Shown piece by piece: positions 1 to 8,990 of a DNA stretch of 64,000 nt. Position numbers and translations under genes: made by a program. Numbering within the stretch: position 1 is the stretch's first letter; each line of letters opens with the position of its first letter. The stretch spans positions 3,162,001 to 3,226,000 of the forward strand of contig NC_013595.1 of NCBI RefSeq assembly GCF_000024865.1, written 5' to 3'. Below the pieces are notes generated by a model. It saw only the letters and a program-made list of their open reading frames with translations. It was not told the DNA's origin and searched no databases. Source of the stretch: Streptosporangium roseum DSM 43021 (GTDB lineage: Bacteria > Actinomycetota > Actinomycetes > Streptosporangiales > Streptosporangiaceae).

Positions 1-1642
1 GCCCCCGCGCGGCGAGCGCGGCGAACGCCCCCGCCACCGTCACCGGGTCCATCTCGTTGACCCCGAGGGTGAAGGTCGGGACCTCGCGCAGCGGCTTGCC
101 GTCCGCCCGGACGATGCCGAGCGCCTTGGCGGTCCTGACCACCGGGCACAGGCCCACGCGCCGCTCCAGCATCATGTAGAAGATGTTCACCGACTTCCAG
201 GTGCCGGTGGAGATGCTCTGCGGGCCGCCGCTGCCCTCGCCGCTGGCGTTGAAGATCTCGGTGCGGGGGTCGTTGACCCTGCGGCCCCGGCAGTCGACGA
301 ACCCCGACGCGGGCACGAACCGGCCCGGTGTCATGAAGCCCTCGTCGAACCGCCAGCCCTTGCCCAGCGCGGTGGTCAGGGTGAACACCTTGAACGTGGA
401 TCCGGCCTGGAAGCCCTGCCCGCCGCCGTGCGCCACGTCGGCGGGCAGGTTGAAGGTGGTCCGGGGGCCGTTGTTGGTGTTGCCGGAGTTGCGGCCGTAC
501 TTCTTGCTCGCGGCCATCGCCCGGATCCGCCCGGTCCCCGGCTCGATCATCGCCTCGGCCGCCACCTCGGTGTCCTCCGGATCGACCCGCGAGGAGATGG
601 CCCGCTGCGCCGCCCTCTGGGCGACCGGGTCCACGGTGGTGCGCAGCACGACGCCGCCCCTGGCCAGACGGCGCTCCCGCTCGGCGCGGGTGTGGCCGAA
701 CACCGGGTTGGTCAGCAGCTCCTTGTGGACGTAGATGCAGAAGTAGGGGTAGGAGCTCTCCGCGCAGCCGCCGGGCTCGGGTTTCAGCCGGATGCCCAGG
801 GGGCTCTTCCTGGCCGCGTCGGCCTGGGCCTGGGTGATGTTCCCCACCTGGGCCATCCGCTCCAGCACGGTGTCCCTGCGCTCCCGCAGGCGGGCGCGGC
901 GCTGCTCGTCCAGCGACGGGTCCGTCGCGTACGGCGTGCGCACCGCGCCGGCCAGCGTCGCGGCCTGCCGCAGGGACAGGTCCGAGGCCGGGACCGAGAA
1001 GAAGCGCTGGGCCGCCGCCTCGATCCCGAACGCCCCCGCGCCGAAGTAGGCGATGTTGAGGTAGCGCTCCAGGATCTCGGCCTTGGTGTACTTCTTCTCC
1101 ATCGCCAGCGCGTAGCGCAGCTCGGTGATCTTGCGCTTGAGGCTCGGCGCCCGGGCCTGGGCGCGTTCGGCGCCGGTCTGGGCGTTCTCGACCAGGATGT
1201 TCTTGACGAGCTGCTGGGTGAGCGAGGACCCGCCCTGCCGGACCCCGCCCGCCTGGGTGTTGGTCACCAGCGCCCGCAGCGTCCCCTTGACGTCGAGGCC
1301 CGCGTGCTCGTAGAACCGCGAGTCCTCGATCGCCACGATCGCCTGCCGCATGATCGGGGCGACCTTGTCGAGGGGCACGATCGTCCGGTTCTCGGTGTAG
1401 AACTGGGCGAACTGCTTGCCGTTCTTGTCCAGGAGCACCGTGCGCTGCGGGAGGGGGTCCTCCCGCGGGCTGGGAGGCAGGTCGATCACGGTGCGCGCGA
1501 CGTTGTTGGCGGTGATCCCGGCGCTGCCGACCAGCGGCAGCGCCGTGGCCGCCGCCAGCAGGCCGCCGAGCACGCCGCAGGCCAGCAGCCCGCGCAGGCA
1601 CACGACGGGGCCGCGCCTCACCTGGTGTCGTCGCGAAGTCAC
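1..1642 (-). CDS. Class A penicillin-binding protein (transglycosylase/transpeptidase), 3' end outside window
   Basis: Bifunctional peptidoglycan synthase: a family-51 glycosyltransferase domain polymerises glycan strands and a transpeptidase domain cross-links them outside the membrane. A short basic N-terminus precedes one membrane anchor. The GT51 motifs are visible (EDSRFYEH, then GGSSLTQQLVKN). The transpeptidase SxxK motif is STFK in GSTFKVF at about residue 420, and an SVN triad follows. The KTG motif would lie beyond base 1, so the C-terminus is missing. Two GTG starts are possible, at 1642 and 1621; neither has a convincing ribosome-binding site. It lies 52 bp downstream of the murA-like gene on the same strand, so two cell-wall genes may be co-transcribed. 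The family call is firm; the exact paralog is not. Confidence 0.93.
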   Translation of the reverse strand, partial: MTSRRHQVRRGPVVCLRGLLACGVLGGLLAAATALPLVGSAGITANNVARTVIDLPPSPREDPLPQRTVLLDKNGKQFAQFYTENRTIVPLDKVAPIMRQAIVAIEDSRFYEHAGLDVKGTLRALVTNTQAGGVRQGGSSLTQQLVKNILVENAQTGAERAQARAPSLKRKITELRYALAMEKKYTKAEILERYLNIAYFGAGAFGIEAAAQRFFSVPASDLSLRQAATLAGAVRTPYATDPSLDEQRRARLRERRDTVLERMAQVGNITQAQADAARKSPLGIRLKPEPGGCAESSYPYFCIYVHKELLTNPVFGHTRAERERRLARGGVVLRTTVDPVAQRAAQRAISSRVDPEDTEVAAEAMIEPGTGRIRAMAASKKYGRNSGNTNNGPRTTFNLPADVAHGGGQGFQAGSTFKVFTLTTALGKGWRFDEGFMTPGRFVPASGFVDCRGRRVNDPRTEIFNASGEGSGGPQSISTGTWKSVNIFYMMLERRVGLCPVVRTAKALGIVRADGKPLREVPTFTLGVNEMDPVTVAGAFAALAARG

Positions 1643-1694
1643 AGATAGTAAAGTGCGGCCGGATGATCGGGCACAAACATCCGGGTGGAAAATT

Positions 1695-3011
1695 TTACTC
1701 TCGGGGGGCCTCTTCCCGGCTGACCTTCAGACCCAGCGAGGCGAACTGCTCGAAGGGGCGGTGGTAGCCCCGCTCGATGTGGTGCACCCCGCGCAACGTG
1801 GAGGTGCCCTCGGCGGCCGCCGCGGCGAGCACGGCGGAGAAGCCGGCCCGGATGTCGGGCAGCGTCACGTCGGCGCCGCGCAGCTTGGACACGCCCCGCA
1901 CGACCGCCGAGTGCTTGGCGTTGGTGTCGTGGTAGCGGCACGCCGGGCCGCCGAGGCACACGTCGAAGACCTCGATCTCGCAGCCCATCCGCTGCAGGGC
2001 GGGCACGTAGACCAGCCGGTTCTCGAACACCGTCTCGTGCAGCACCGACATGCCCTGGGCCTGCGTGAACAGCACCATCAGCGGCGTCTGCCAGTCGGTC
2101 ATGAAGCCCGGGTGCGTGTCGGTCTGCACCGCCGCCGCCCGCAGCCCGTCCGGAGCCGAGGCCGACACGTAGTCGTCGGTGATGTCCATCTCGGCGCCCA
2201 TCCGGGCCAGGGTGGTGATCGCGGTGACCAGCCGGTCCTGCGGGCAGCCGTGCACCCGCACCTCGCCACCGGTGATCAGGCCGGCCGCCAGGTAGGAGAA
2301 CGCCTCGATCCGGTCGCCGTTGAGCCAGGTGGAGGCGCCGCGCAGCCGCTCCACGCCCTCGATCACGATGCGCCGGTCGGGGCTGAGCTCGATGCGCGCG
2401 CCCATGCGCTGCAGGAACAGGGCGAGCTCCACCACCTCGGGCTCCATGGCCGCGCCCTTGAGCACGGTCTTGCCCTCGGCCAGCACCGCCGACATCAGGA
2501 TCGTCTCGGTGGCGCCCACGCTCGGGTAGGGCAGTTCGAGCCGGGTCCCGCGCAGCCGCTTGGCCTTGGCGTAGACGCCGGTGTCGCTCACCTCGACCTC
2601 GGCCCCCATGGCGCGCAGCGCCTCGACGTGGAAGTCGACGGGCCGGCGTCCGATCGGGTCGCCGCCCACCAGCGGCACGAACGCCTCGCCCGCCAGGTGC
2701 AGCAGCGGGCCCAGCATCAGGATGGGGATCCGGTTGAGGCCGGTGAACGCGGCGGGCACGTGCGGGTTGATCTGCGGCCCCTGGGCGATGCGGATCTCCC
2801 GGGGCGTGATCTCCACGTCGATGCCGAGCGCCCGGAGCATCTGCGCGGTGATCCCGACCTCGCCGACGTCGGGGGCGTTGTGGATCGTGCTCTCACCGGT
2901 GCCCAGCATCGCGGCGACCATGTGCTTGGAGACGCCGTTCTTGGACCCGCGGACCTCGACGTCGCCGCGGAGCGGCCCGGAGGGCTCGATCAGCCATACC
3001 TCTTCGTTCAC
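1695..3011 (-). CDS. murA: UDP-N-acetylglucosamine 1-carboxyvinyltransferase (MurA family) with Cys-to-Asp active site
   Basis: MurA moves enolpyruvate from PEP to UDP-GlcNAc, the first committed step of peptidoglycan synthesis. The 438-aa length is normal for the family. Substrate-binding residues are kept: K24-N25 in RGSKNG, R123 in IGRRPVD, D306 in PGFMTDWQTP, and the C-terminal IERGY motif. The loop that normally reads GGCAIG reads GGDPIG here, so the PEP/fosfomycin-reactive Cys is Asp118 (codon at 2658-2660). This change is known from mycobacterial and chlamydial MurA, where it gives fosfomycin insensitivity. The N-terminal motif departs from the common GAKNAALP, so it could be a second, diverged MurA paralog. 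The GTG start at 3011 is the first plausible start. Confidence 0.88.
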   Translation of the reverse strand: MNEEVWLIEPSGPLRGDVEVRGSKNGVSKHMVAAMLGTGESTIHNAPDVGEVGITAQMLRALGIDVEITPREIRIAQGPQINPHVPAAFTGLNRIPILMLGPLLHLAGEAFVPLVGGDPIGRRPVDFHVEALRAMGAEVEVSDTGVYAKAKRLRGTRLELPYPSVGATETILMSAVLAEGKTVLKGAAMEPEVVELALFLQRMGARIELSPDRRIVIEGVERLRGASTWLNGDRIEAFSYLAAGLITGGEVRVHGCPQDRLVTAITTLARMGAEMDITDDYVSASAPDGLRAAAVQTDTHPGFMTDWQTPLMVLFTQAQGMSVLHETVFENRLVYVPALQRMGCEIEVFDVCLGGPACRYHDTNAKHSAVVRGVSKLRGADVTLPDIRAGFSAVLAAAAAEGTSTLRGVHHIERGYHRPFEQFASLGLKVSREEAPRE

Positions 3012-3109
3012 CCGGACAGACTAACGGGATTCGGTCGAAGTCTCAGGGACCACAGGCCGGAGGGTCGGTAACATCGGGCACACCAGTACAGAGGGTGAGG
3101 GGAAACACA

Positions 3110-3658
3110 TTGCGGCATGCGCGCGACTTCGCCGTCACGGTGCTCGTGCTCGGCCTCCTGGGAGGGGCCGCCGGTGTCCTGTGGTCGCTTCTCGCGCCGC
3201 GCCCGCCGTACGTCATGACCAAGCAGGGGCCGCTGCTGGCCGATCCCTCCACCCAGGCGCTCATCGCGGCCGACGGCTGGTTCGCCGTCGTCACCGGGGT
3301 GCTCGGGCTGGTCTGCGGCGCCGTCGGCTACAGCCTGTCGCGCCGGGGGCGCCCGCTCGCGGTGGTGCTCGGCCTGGCCGCCGGCGGGCTGCTCGGCGCA
3401 TACCTCACGCTGGTGGTCGGCCGGGCGGTCAACCTCGGCGCGCAGAGCGTCACCGCCGCCGGGCAGGCCATGACCCTGACGCCCGGCCCGCTGGGGCTGA
3501 CCGCCCAGGGGGTGATGTGCGCCTGGCCGCTGCTCGCCGTCGGTCTCTTCTTCGCCCTGGAGGGCGTGGCGGGCTACCGTGACTCGCCGCTGCGCCGCCC
3601 GCTCGGCGGGCAGGACCCCTACGGGCCGCTGTCCAGCTACGACATCAGCGGAAGGTAG
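3110..3658 (+). CDS. Small membrane protein of unknown function
   Basis: A 182-aa protein with about four hydrophobic segments (roughly residues 7-27, 55-75, 85-105 and 138-158) and a polar tail that ends in a Gly/Pro/Tyr-rich stretch. No catalytic motif was recognised. The chosen start is TTG at 3110 because a GAGGGG ribosome-binding site sits about 8 bp upstream; an in-frame GTG at 3095 would add five residues. It diverges from murA across a 98-bp gap with a possible -10 (TAACAT, 3069-3074), and its 3' end overlaps the convergent amidase by 14 bp. The function is unknown to me. Confidence 0.8.
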   Translation: MRHARDFAVTVLVLGLLGGAAGVLWSLLAPRPPYVMTKQGPLLADPSTQALIAADGWFAVVTGVLGLVCGAVGYSLSRRGRPLAVVLGLAAGGLLGAYLTLVVGRAVNLGAQSVTAAGQAMTLTPGPLGLTAQGVMCAWPLLAVGLFFALEGVAGYRDSPLRRPLGGQDPYGPLSSYDISGR

Positions 3659-5036
3659 GCCTGCGCGTGCCGTGCCCGGTGGCCCGCTCGAAGGCGTGGG
3701 CCAGCCGCAGCACCCGCAGGTCGGCGAAGGGGCGCCCGACGATCTGCAGCCCCACCGGCAGCCCGCCGGCGGTGAACCCGCACGGCACCGACGCCGCCGG
3801 GGCGTGCAGCACGCTGATCCAGTAGGCCGAGCGCATCCACGCCAGGTAGTCCGGCAGCGCCTCCCCGTTGATCTCCGAGACGTACGGCGCGTCCACCGGG
3901 AACGGCGGCACCTGGCTGACCGGCGCGATCAGGAAGTCGTAGGTGTCGAAGAAGGCGGTCATCCGCCGGTAGAGGCCGCTGCGCAGCCGCTCCGCCCTGG
4001 CCAGGTCCGCCCCGGTCACCGCGCGCCCCCGCTCGACGTTCCAGCGGACGTTCGGTCCCAGGCGGTCCTGGGGCAGGTCGCCGTAGGACAGCGCGTAGTG
4101 CCACGCCCGGTAGGTCCGGAACGCGTCCTCGGCGTCCGACAGGTCCAGCTCCACCCGCTCCACCCGCGCGCCCAGCCCGGCGAGCACGGCGGGGGCCTGT
4201 GCGGTGACCTTCGCCGTCTCCGCGTCCACCGGCAGCCCGCCCAGATCGGGGCTCCACGCGACGCGCAGCCCGGTCAGGTCCAGCTCCAGGGGCTCTGTGA
4301 AGACCGCTCCGCTCTCGGCGACCGCCAGGGGAGAGGCGGCGTCGAACCCGGCCACCACGCTCATCAGCAGCGCCAGGTCCTCCACGGTGCGGGCCATCGG
4401 GCCCGGCACGCCGAGGGTGAACCACGCCGCCGTCGGGGAGGGCGACGGCACCCGTCCGGGCGTCGGCCGCAGCCCGACCACGTTGCAGAAGGAGGCCGGG
4501 TTGCGCAGCGAGCCGCCCATGTCCGAGCCGTCGGCCAGGGGCACCATCCCGGACGCCAGCGCCGCCGCGGCCCCGCCGCTGCTGCCGCCCGCCGACCTCG
4601 ACAGGTCGTACGGGTTGCGGGTGGCGCCGAAGATCTCGTTCACGGTGTGCGAGCCGGTGCCGAACTCCGGGGTGTTGGTCTTGCCGACCGTGATCGCCCC
4701 GGCCTCGCGCATCCGCCGCACGATCAGGGAGTCGGCGTCCGGGACGTGGTCGGCGAAGAGCGGCGAGCCGTACGTGGTGCGGATCCCGGCGGTGTCGGCC
4801 AGGTCCTTGTGCGCGACCGGCAGGCCGTGCAGCGGCCCGCGCCACCGGCCCCTCGCCAGATCCCGGTCGGCCTCCTCCGCCTCCCGCAGGGCGCGCTCGG
4901 CCACCAGGGTGACGACCGCGTTGACCCGCGGGTTGACCTCCTCGATCCGGCGCAGGTGCGCCCGCAGCAGCTCGACCGCGCTGACCTGCCTGGTGCGCAG
5001 CAGCCGGAGCATCTCGGTAGCGGTCAGGTAAAACAT
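3645..5036 (-). CDS. Amidase-signature family hydrolase
   Basis: A 463-aa amidase-signature enzyme, a family that hydrolyses amide bonds through a Ser-cisSer-Lys triad. The Lys lies in LPVAHKD near residue 81, the Gly/Ser-rich stretch SAGGSSGGAAAA is present, and the nucleophile region follows as GSDMGGSLRNPA. There is no signal peptide, so it probably acts in the cytoplasm. The sequence does not fix the substrate. GatA is unlikely because no gatB or gatC is adjacent and the C-terminal part resembles generic amidases. It converges on and overlaps the 3' end of the small membrane-protein gene. Confidence 0.9.
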   Translation of the reverse strand: MFYLTATEMLRLLRTRQVSAVELLRAHLRRIEEVNPRVNAVVTLVAERALREAEEADRDLARGRWRGPLHGLPVAHKDLADTAGIRTTYGSPLFADHVPDADSLIVRRMREAGAITVGKTNTPEFGTGSHTVNEIFGATRNPYDLSRSAGGSSGGAAAALASGMVPLADGSDMGGSLRNPASFCNVVGLRPTPGRVPSPSPTAAWFTLGVPGPMARTVEDLALLMSVVAGFDAASPLAVAESGAVFTEPLELDLTGLRVAWSPDLGGLPVDAETAKVTAQAPAVLAGLGARVERVELDLSDAEDAFRTYRAWHYALSYGDLPQDRLGPNVRWNVERGRAVTGADLARAERLRSGLYRRMTAFFDTYDFLIAPVSQVPPFPVDAPYVSEINGEALPDYLAWMRSAYWISVLHAPAASVPCGFTAGGLPVGLQIVGRPFADLRVLRLAHAFERATGHGTRRPTFR

Positions 5037-5131
5037 CTGCTCCCCCGATCACGGTACGGCCTGCGCCGAGTCTGGCCGAAGGCCGCCGCCGCCCGCGTCG
5101 GCAACCTTCGACAACGGCATGGCCGGGGGGA

Positions 5132-5632
5132 CTAGCCCGCTTTGCCGATGGGGGCGGTGATCGCTCCTGTCAGCCGTACCAGCTCCGCCGGGGCGGTCTC
5201 GATCTGCAGCCCGCGGCGGCCGGCCGAGAAGTAGATCGTCGCGAAGTCCAGCGCGGAGGCGTCGATCACGGTCGGCAGCCGCCTGCGCTGCCCCAGCGGG
5301 CTGATCCCGCCCACCACGTAGCCGGTGACCCGCTCCACCTTCGCCGCGTCGGCCATCGCCGCCCGCTTGCTCCTGAGCGCCGCCGCGAACGCCTTGAGGT
5401 CCAGTTTGCCCGCCACCGGCACCACCGCGACGGCCAGCCCGTCCTCCACCTCGGCCACGAGCGTCTTGAAGATCTGCCCGTACGGCACGCCGAGCGCGTC
5501 GGCGGCCTCCTCGCCGTAGGCCTGGGCGCCGGCGTCGTGCTCGTAGGGGTGCAGGGTGAAATCCACCTTGGCCTGGGCCAGCGCCACCGTCGCCGGGGTC
5601 CCCTGGCCTCCCTTGCTCTTGCTCTTACTCAC
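5132..5632 (-). CDS. ybaK: Cys-tRNA(Pro)/aminoacyl-tRNA deacylase, YbaK/EbsC family
   Basis: A 166-aa single-domain YbaK/ProX-type protein. The family hydrolyses mischarged Cys-tRNA(Pro) or related aminoacyl-tRNAs in trans. The supporting features are FKTLVAEV, the VVPVAGKLDLKA segment with the conserved Lys, and GYVVGGISPLGQ, the family hallmark. The N-terminus opens with a short SKSKSKGG stretch that may be disordered. The GTG start is at 5632. The gene is transcribed away from the his operon, and the 99-bp gap holds both promoters. No partner gene is adjacent, which is normal for this family. Confidence 0.92.
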   Translation of the reverse strand: MSKSKSKGGQGTPATVALAQAKVDFTLHPYEHDAGAQAYGEEAADALGVPYGQIFKTLVAEVEDGLAVAVVPVAGKLDLKAFAAALRSKRAAMADAAKVERVTGYVVGGISPLGQRRRLPTVIDASALDFATIYFSAGRRGLQIETAPAELVRLTGAITAPIGKAG

Positions 5633-5719
5633 GGGCGAAGCTTACTGTCTGATTAAAATCTACATTGTAAAGGCTATGTCCGGATGGTGGACAGAACGAG
5701 ACCGGGTGCCGGACCTCCG

Positions 5720-5734
5720 TAGACTGGACGGGTG
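5720..5734 (+). promoter_or_regulatory. Probable -10 element giving a leaderless hisD mRNA
   Basis: TAGACT at 5720-5725 is a good actinobacterial -10 box. It ends only 6 bp before the hisD GTG at 5732, which places the expected transcription start on or next to the start codon. No ribosome-binding site is visible upstream of that GTG. No -35 with normal spacing was found. Leaderless transcripts are common in actinomycetes. Confidence 0.45.
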
Positions 5735-7039
5735 ATTTCCCGTACCGACCTGCGCGGAGCCCTCCCGGAGGACCTCCGCCACGTGCTGCCCCGTGCCGAA
5801 CTCGACGTCGAAGCCGCCCTGGAGAAGGTCCGGCCGATCTGCGAGGACGTGCATCATCGCGGCGTCGAGGCCGTGCGGGAGCTGACCGCGAGGTTCGACG
5901 GCGTCGAGCTGGAGTCCACCCGGGTCCCGGCCGAGACGGTCACCAGGGCGCTGGAGGAGCTCGACCCCAGGATCCGGGCCGCCCTGGAGGAGTCGATCCG
6001 CCGCGCCCGCCTGGTCCACCGCGACCAGCGCCGCACCGACGTCACCACCCAGGTCGTGCCCGGCGGCACCGTCACCGAGCGCTGGGTCCCCGTCGAGCGC
6101 GTGGGCCTCTACGTCCCCGGCGGCCGGGCGGTCTACCCGTCCAGCGTGGTCATGAACGTCGTCCCCGCCCAGGAGGCGGGGGTGTCCTCCCTGGCGGTCA
6201 CCTCGCCCGCGCAGAAGGAGTTCGGAGGGCTGCCGCACCCGACGATCCTGGCCGCGTGCGCCCTGCTCGGGGTGGACGAGGTCTACGCCGTCGGCGGCGC
6301 CCAGGCCGTGGCGATGTTCGCCTACGGCACCGAGGAGTGCCCGCCGGCCACCATGGTCACCGGCCCCGGCAACATCTGGGTCGCCGCCGCCAAGCGGCTG
6401 CTCAAGGGCCGCATCGGCATCGACTCCGAGGCCGGTCCCACCGAGATCGCGATCCTCGCCGACTCCACGGCCGACCCCGTGCACGTCGCCGCCGACCTGA
6501 TCAGCCAGGCCGAGCACGACACGATCGCCGCCGCTGTCCTGGTCACCGACTCCGCCGAGCTGGCCGAGGCCGTCGAGCGGGAGCTGCCCCGCCAGGTCGC
6601 CGCCACCAAGCACGGCGAGCGCGTCACCGAGGCCCTGTCCGGCCGCCAGTCGGGCATCATCCTCGTCGACGACATGGAGGCCGGGCTGCGCGTCGTCGAC
6701 GCCTACGCCGCCGAGCACCTGGAGATCCACACCGCCGACGCGCCCGCGCTGGCGGCCCGGGTCCGCAACGCCGGGGCCATCTTCGTCGGCACCTACGCGC
6801 CGGTCTCGCTCGGCGACTACCTCGCCGGGTCCAACCACGTGCTGCCCACCGGCGGCTGCGCCTGCCACTCCTCCGGACTGTCGGTGCAGACCTTCCTGCG
6901 CGGCATCCACGTCGTCGACTACACCCGGGAGGCCCTCGCCGGCGCCGCCGCCCACGTGTGCGTCCTGGCCGACGCCGAGGACCTCCCGGCGCACGGCGCG
7001 GCGATCCGCGCGAGGTTCGACTGGGAGGTCCCCTCGTGA
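5732..7039 (+). CDS. hisD: Histidinol dehydrogenase
   Basis: Catalyses the last two steps of histidine synthesis, L-histidinol to L-histidine, with NAD and a zinc ion. The 435-aa length is typical. Family motifs are visible: TGPGNIWVAAAKR, DSEAGPTEIAI, LISQAEHD with a metal/catalytic His, and YLAGSNHVLPTGG. It is the first gene of the his operon and starts with GTG. The 67-bp gap to hisC is the largest within the operon core. Confidence 0.97.
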   Translation: MISRTDLRGALPEDLRHVLPRAELDVEAALEKVRPICEDVHHRGVEAVRELTARFDGVELESTRVPAETVTRALEELDPRIRAALEESIRRARLVHRDQRRTDVTTQVVPGGTVTERWVPVERVGLYVPGGRAVYPSSVVMNVVPAQEAGVSSLAVTSPAQKEFGGLPHPTILAACALLGVDEVYAVGGAQAVAMFAYGTEECPPATMVTGPGNIWVAAAKRLLKGRIGIDSEAGPTEIAILADSTADPVHVAADLISQAEHDTIAAAVLVTDSAELAEAVERELPRQVAATKHGERVTEALSGRQSGIILVDDMEAGLRVVDAYAAEHLEIHTADAPALAARVRNAGAIFVGTYAPVSLGDYLAGSNHVLPTGGCACHSSGLSVQTFLRGIHVVDYTREALAGAAAHVCVLADAEDLPAHGAAIRARFDWEVPS

Positions 7040-7106
7040 GGACCTCCCGGCCCGTGCTCACCGGGGGCGCGGCCGTCCGTGCCCGTTCCGACTGGGAGAC
7101 ATCTCC

Positions 7107-8177
7107 GTGAAGCTTGAGGACCTGCCGATCCGGGACGACCTGCGGGGGCGGTCGCCGTACGGCGCCCCCCAGATCGACGTCCCGGTCCGGCTCAACACCA
7201 ACGAGAACCCTTACGGGCCCTCCGCGTCCCTGGTCGCCGACCTGGCCGAAGCCGTACGGCACGGCGCGGCCGGGCTCAACCGCTACCCCGACCGCGACGC
7301 CCTCGCGCTCCGCCGGGACCTGGCCGGCTACCTGGGCCACGGGCTGACCGTCGAGCAGGTCTGGGCCGCCAACGGCTCCAACGAGGTGCTCCAGCAGATC
7401 CTGCAGGCCTTCGGCGGCCACGGCCGCACCGCGCTCGGCTTCGAGCCCTCCTACTCGATGCACCCGATCATCACCACCGGCGTCTCGACCGAGTGGATCT
7501 CCGGGGCGCGCGAGGAGGACTTCGGGATCGACCCGGACAAGGCCGTCGCCGCGATCGAGGAGCACCGGCCCGACGTCGTCTTCCTGACCTCGCCCAACAA
7601 CCCCACCGGCACCGCGCTCGACCCGGCCGTGATCGCCCGGATCGTCGAGGCCGCGCCCGGCATGGTCGTCGTGGACGAGGCCTACTTCGAGTTCGCCCGC
7701 ACCGGCACCCCGTCCGCGCTGACCCTGCTGCCGGACAACCCCCGGCTCATCGTCACGCGGACCATGTCCAAGGCGTTCGCGATGGCGGGCACCAGGCTCG
7801 GCTACCTCGCCGCCCACCCGGCGGTGATCGAGGCGCTGCTCCTGGTCCGCCTGCCGTACCACCTGTCCACGCTCACCCAGACGGCGGCGCGTGTCGCGCT
7901 CGCCCACCGCGAGGAGCTGCTCGGCACCGTCGACGCGCTGCGGGCCGAGCGGGACGCCACGGTGGAGTGGCTGCGCGGCAAGGGGCTGGCGGTCGCCGAC
8001 TCCGACGCCAACTTCGTGCTGTTCGGCCGCTTCGCGGACCGGCACGCGATCTGGCGGGGCGTGCTCGATCGCGGGGTGCTGATCCGCGAGGTGGGGCCGC
8101 CTGGGTGGCTGAGAGTTTCGATCGGAACGACCGAGGAGATGGCGGCCTTCCGCGCCGCCCTGGAGGGAACCCTGTGA
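7107..8177 (+). CDS. hisC: Histidinol-phosphate aminotransferase
   Basis: A PLP-dependent class I/II aminotransferase that converts imidazole-acetol phosphate and glutamate to histidinol phosphate. The 356-aa protein shows LNTNENPYGP, TSPNNPTGTA, VVDEAYFEF, and the PLP lysine in TRTMSKAFAMAGTRLGY (about K221). The GTG start at 7107 has a GGGAG site 8 bp upstream. Its stop overlaps the hisB start, so the two are probably coupled in translation. Confidence 0.96.
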   Translation: MKLEDLPIRDDLRGRSPYGAPQIDVPVRLNTNENPYGPSASLVADLAEAVRHGAAGLNRYPDRDALALRRDLAGYLGHGLTVEQVWAANGSNEVLQQILQAFGGHGRTALGFEPSYSMHPIITTGVSTEWISGAREEDFGIDPDKAVAAIEEHRPDVVFLTSPNNPTGTALDPAVIARIVEAAPGMVVVDEAYFEFARTGTPSALTLLPDNPRLIVTRTMSKAFAMAGTRLGYLAAHPAVIEALLLVRLPYHLSTLTQTAARVALAHREELLGTVDALRAERDATVEWLRGKGLAVADSDANFVLFGRFADRHAIWRGVLDRGVLIREVGPPGWLRVSIGTTEEMAAFRAALEGTL

Positions 8178-8794
8178 GCAGTCTCGCCGTAGACGAGTCC
8201 GCCAAGCGTTTCGGCCGCGTCGAGCGCGTCACCAAGGAGACCTCGGTGCTGGTCGAGGTCGACCTCGACGGCACCGGGCACGTCGAGGTGGCCACGGGCG
8301 TCGGGTTCTACGACCACATGCTGAACCAGCTCGGCAAGCACGGCCTGTTCGACCTGACGGTCAAGACCGAGGGCGACCTCCACATCGACTCCCACCACAC
8401 GATCGAGGACACCTCGCTCGCCCTGGGGGCCGCGTTCCGCGAGGCCCTGGGTGACAAGTCGGGCATCCGCCGGTTCGGCAGCGCGTCCTGCCCGCTCGAC
8501 GAGGCTCTCGCCCAGGTGACGGTCGACCTGTCCGGCCGCCCGTACCTGGTGCACACCGAGCCCGGGGGCATGGCCCCGATGATCGGCGCGGAGTACGACA
8601 CGACGATGACCAGGCACATCCTGGAGTCGTTCGTCGCCCAGGCCGCCATCTGCCTGCACGTCCACGTCCCCTACGGCCGTAACGCCCACCACATCGTCGA
8701 GGCCCAGTTCAAGGCCCTGGCGCGGGCGCTGCGCGAGGCCTCCGAGCTCGACCCCCGCGCCACCGGCGTACCGAGCACCAAGGGCGTGCTGTGA
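8174..8794 (+). CDS. hisB: Imidazoleglycerol-phosphate dehydratase
   Basis: Dehydrates imidazole glycerol phosphate to imidazole acetol phosphate using two manganese ions held by His/Glu motifs. The 206-aa monofunctional protein carries YDHMLNQLGKHG, the DSHHTIEDTSLALG metal site, and the second site HVPYGRNAHHIVEAQFKA. There is no fused histidinol-phosphatase domain, as usual in actinobacteria. The GTG at 8174 overlaps the hisC stop by 4 bp. The histidinol phosphatase itself is not in this window. Confidence 0.96.
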   Translation: MSSLAVDESAKRFGRVERVTKETSVLVEVDLDGTGHVEVATGVGFYDHMLNQLGKHGLFDLTVKTEGDLHIDSHHTIEDTSLALGAAFREALGDKSGIRRFGSASCPLDEALAQVTVDLSGRPYLVHTEPGGMAPMIGAEYDTTMTRHILESFVAQAAICLHVHVPYGRNAHHIVEAQFKALARALREASELDPRATGVPSTKGVL

Positions 8795-8834
8795 GCGGGT
8801 CGGGCGTGCCCGCGCGGCCGGCCGGGGAGGGCGC

Positions 8835-8990
8835 GTGAGCGACAACTGGACCGCCGTCGCCATGGCCTTCATCGCCCTCTTCCTGGTCGGCGGGATCGTC
8901 TCCTTCATCAAACAGGGCCTGAAGGTGGGCGCGGTGCTGCTGGCCGTCCTCGCCGCCCTGGCGACTACCGCGGCGGTGCTCTGGTGGTGA
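8835..8990 (+). CDS. 51-aa membrane protein inside the his operon
   Basis: A short ORF of 51 residues between hisB and hisH. It has two hydrophobic stretches, VAMAFIALFLVGGIVSFI and a C-terminal VLLAVLAALATTAAVLWW, joined by KQGLK, which suggests a two-helix hairpin in the membrane. The GTG start has GGGGAGG 4 bp upstream. Its stop overlaps the hisH GTG as GTGA, so translation is probably coupled. The fit into the operon and the G/C-rich third positions support a real gene. No function is known to me. Confidence 0.7.
   Translation: MSDNWTAVAMAFIALFLVGGIVSFIKQGLKVGAVLLAVLAALATTAAVLWW

Noticed and set aside
428..1648. Long plus-strand frame opposite the penicillin-binding protein
   Set aside because: Arg/Gly/His-rich shadow translation; the minus strand has complete GT51 and transpeptidase motifs.
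3637..5052. Minus-strand frame longer than the amidase frame
   Set aside because: Composition is Arg/Gly/Pro-rich with no motif; the shorter frame has the full amidase signature.
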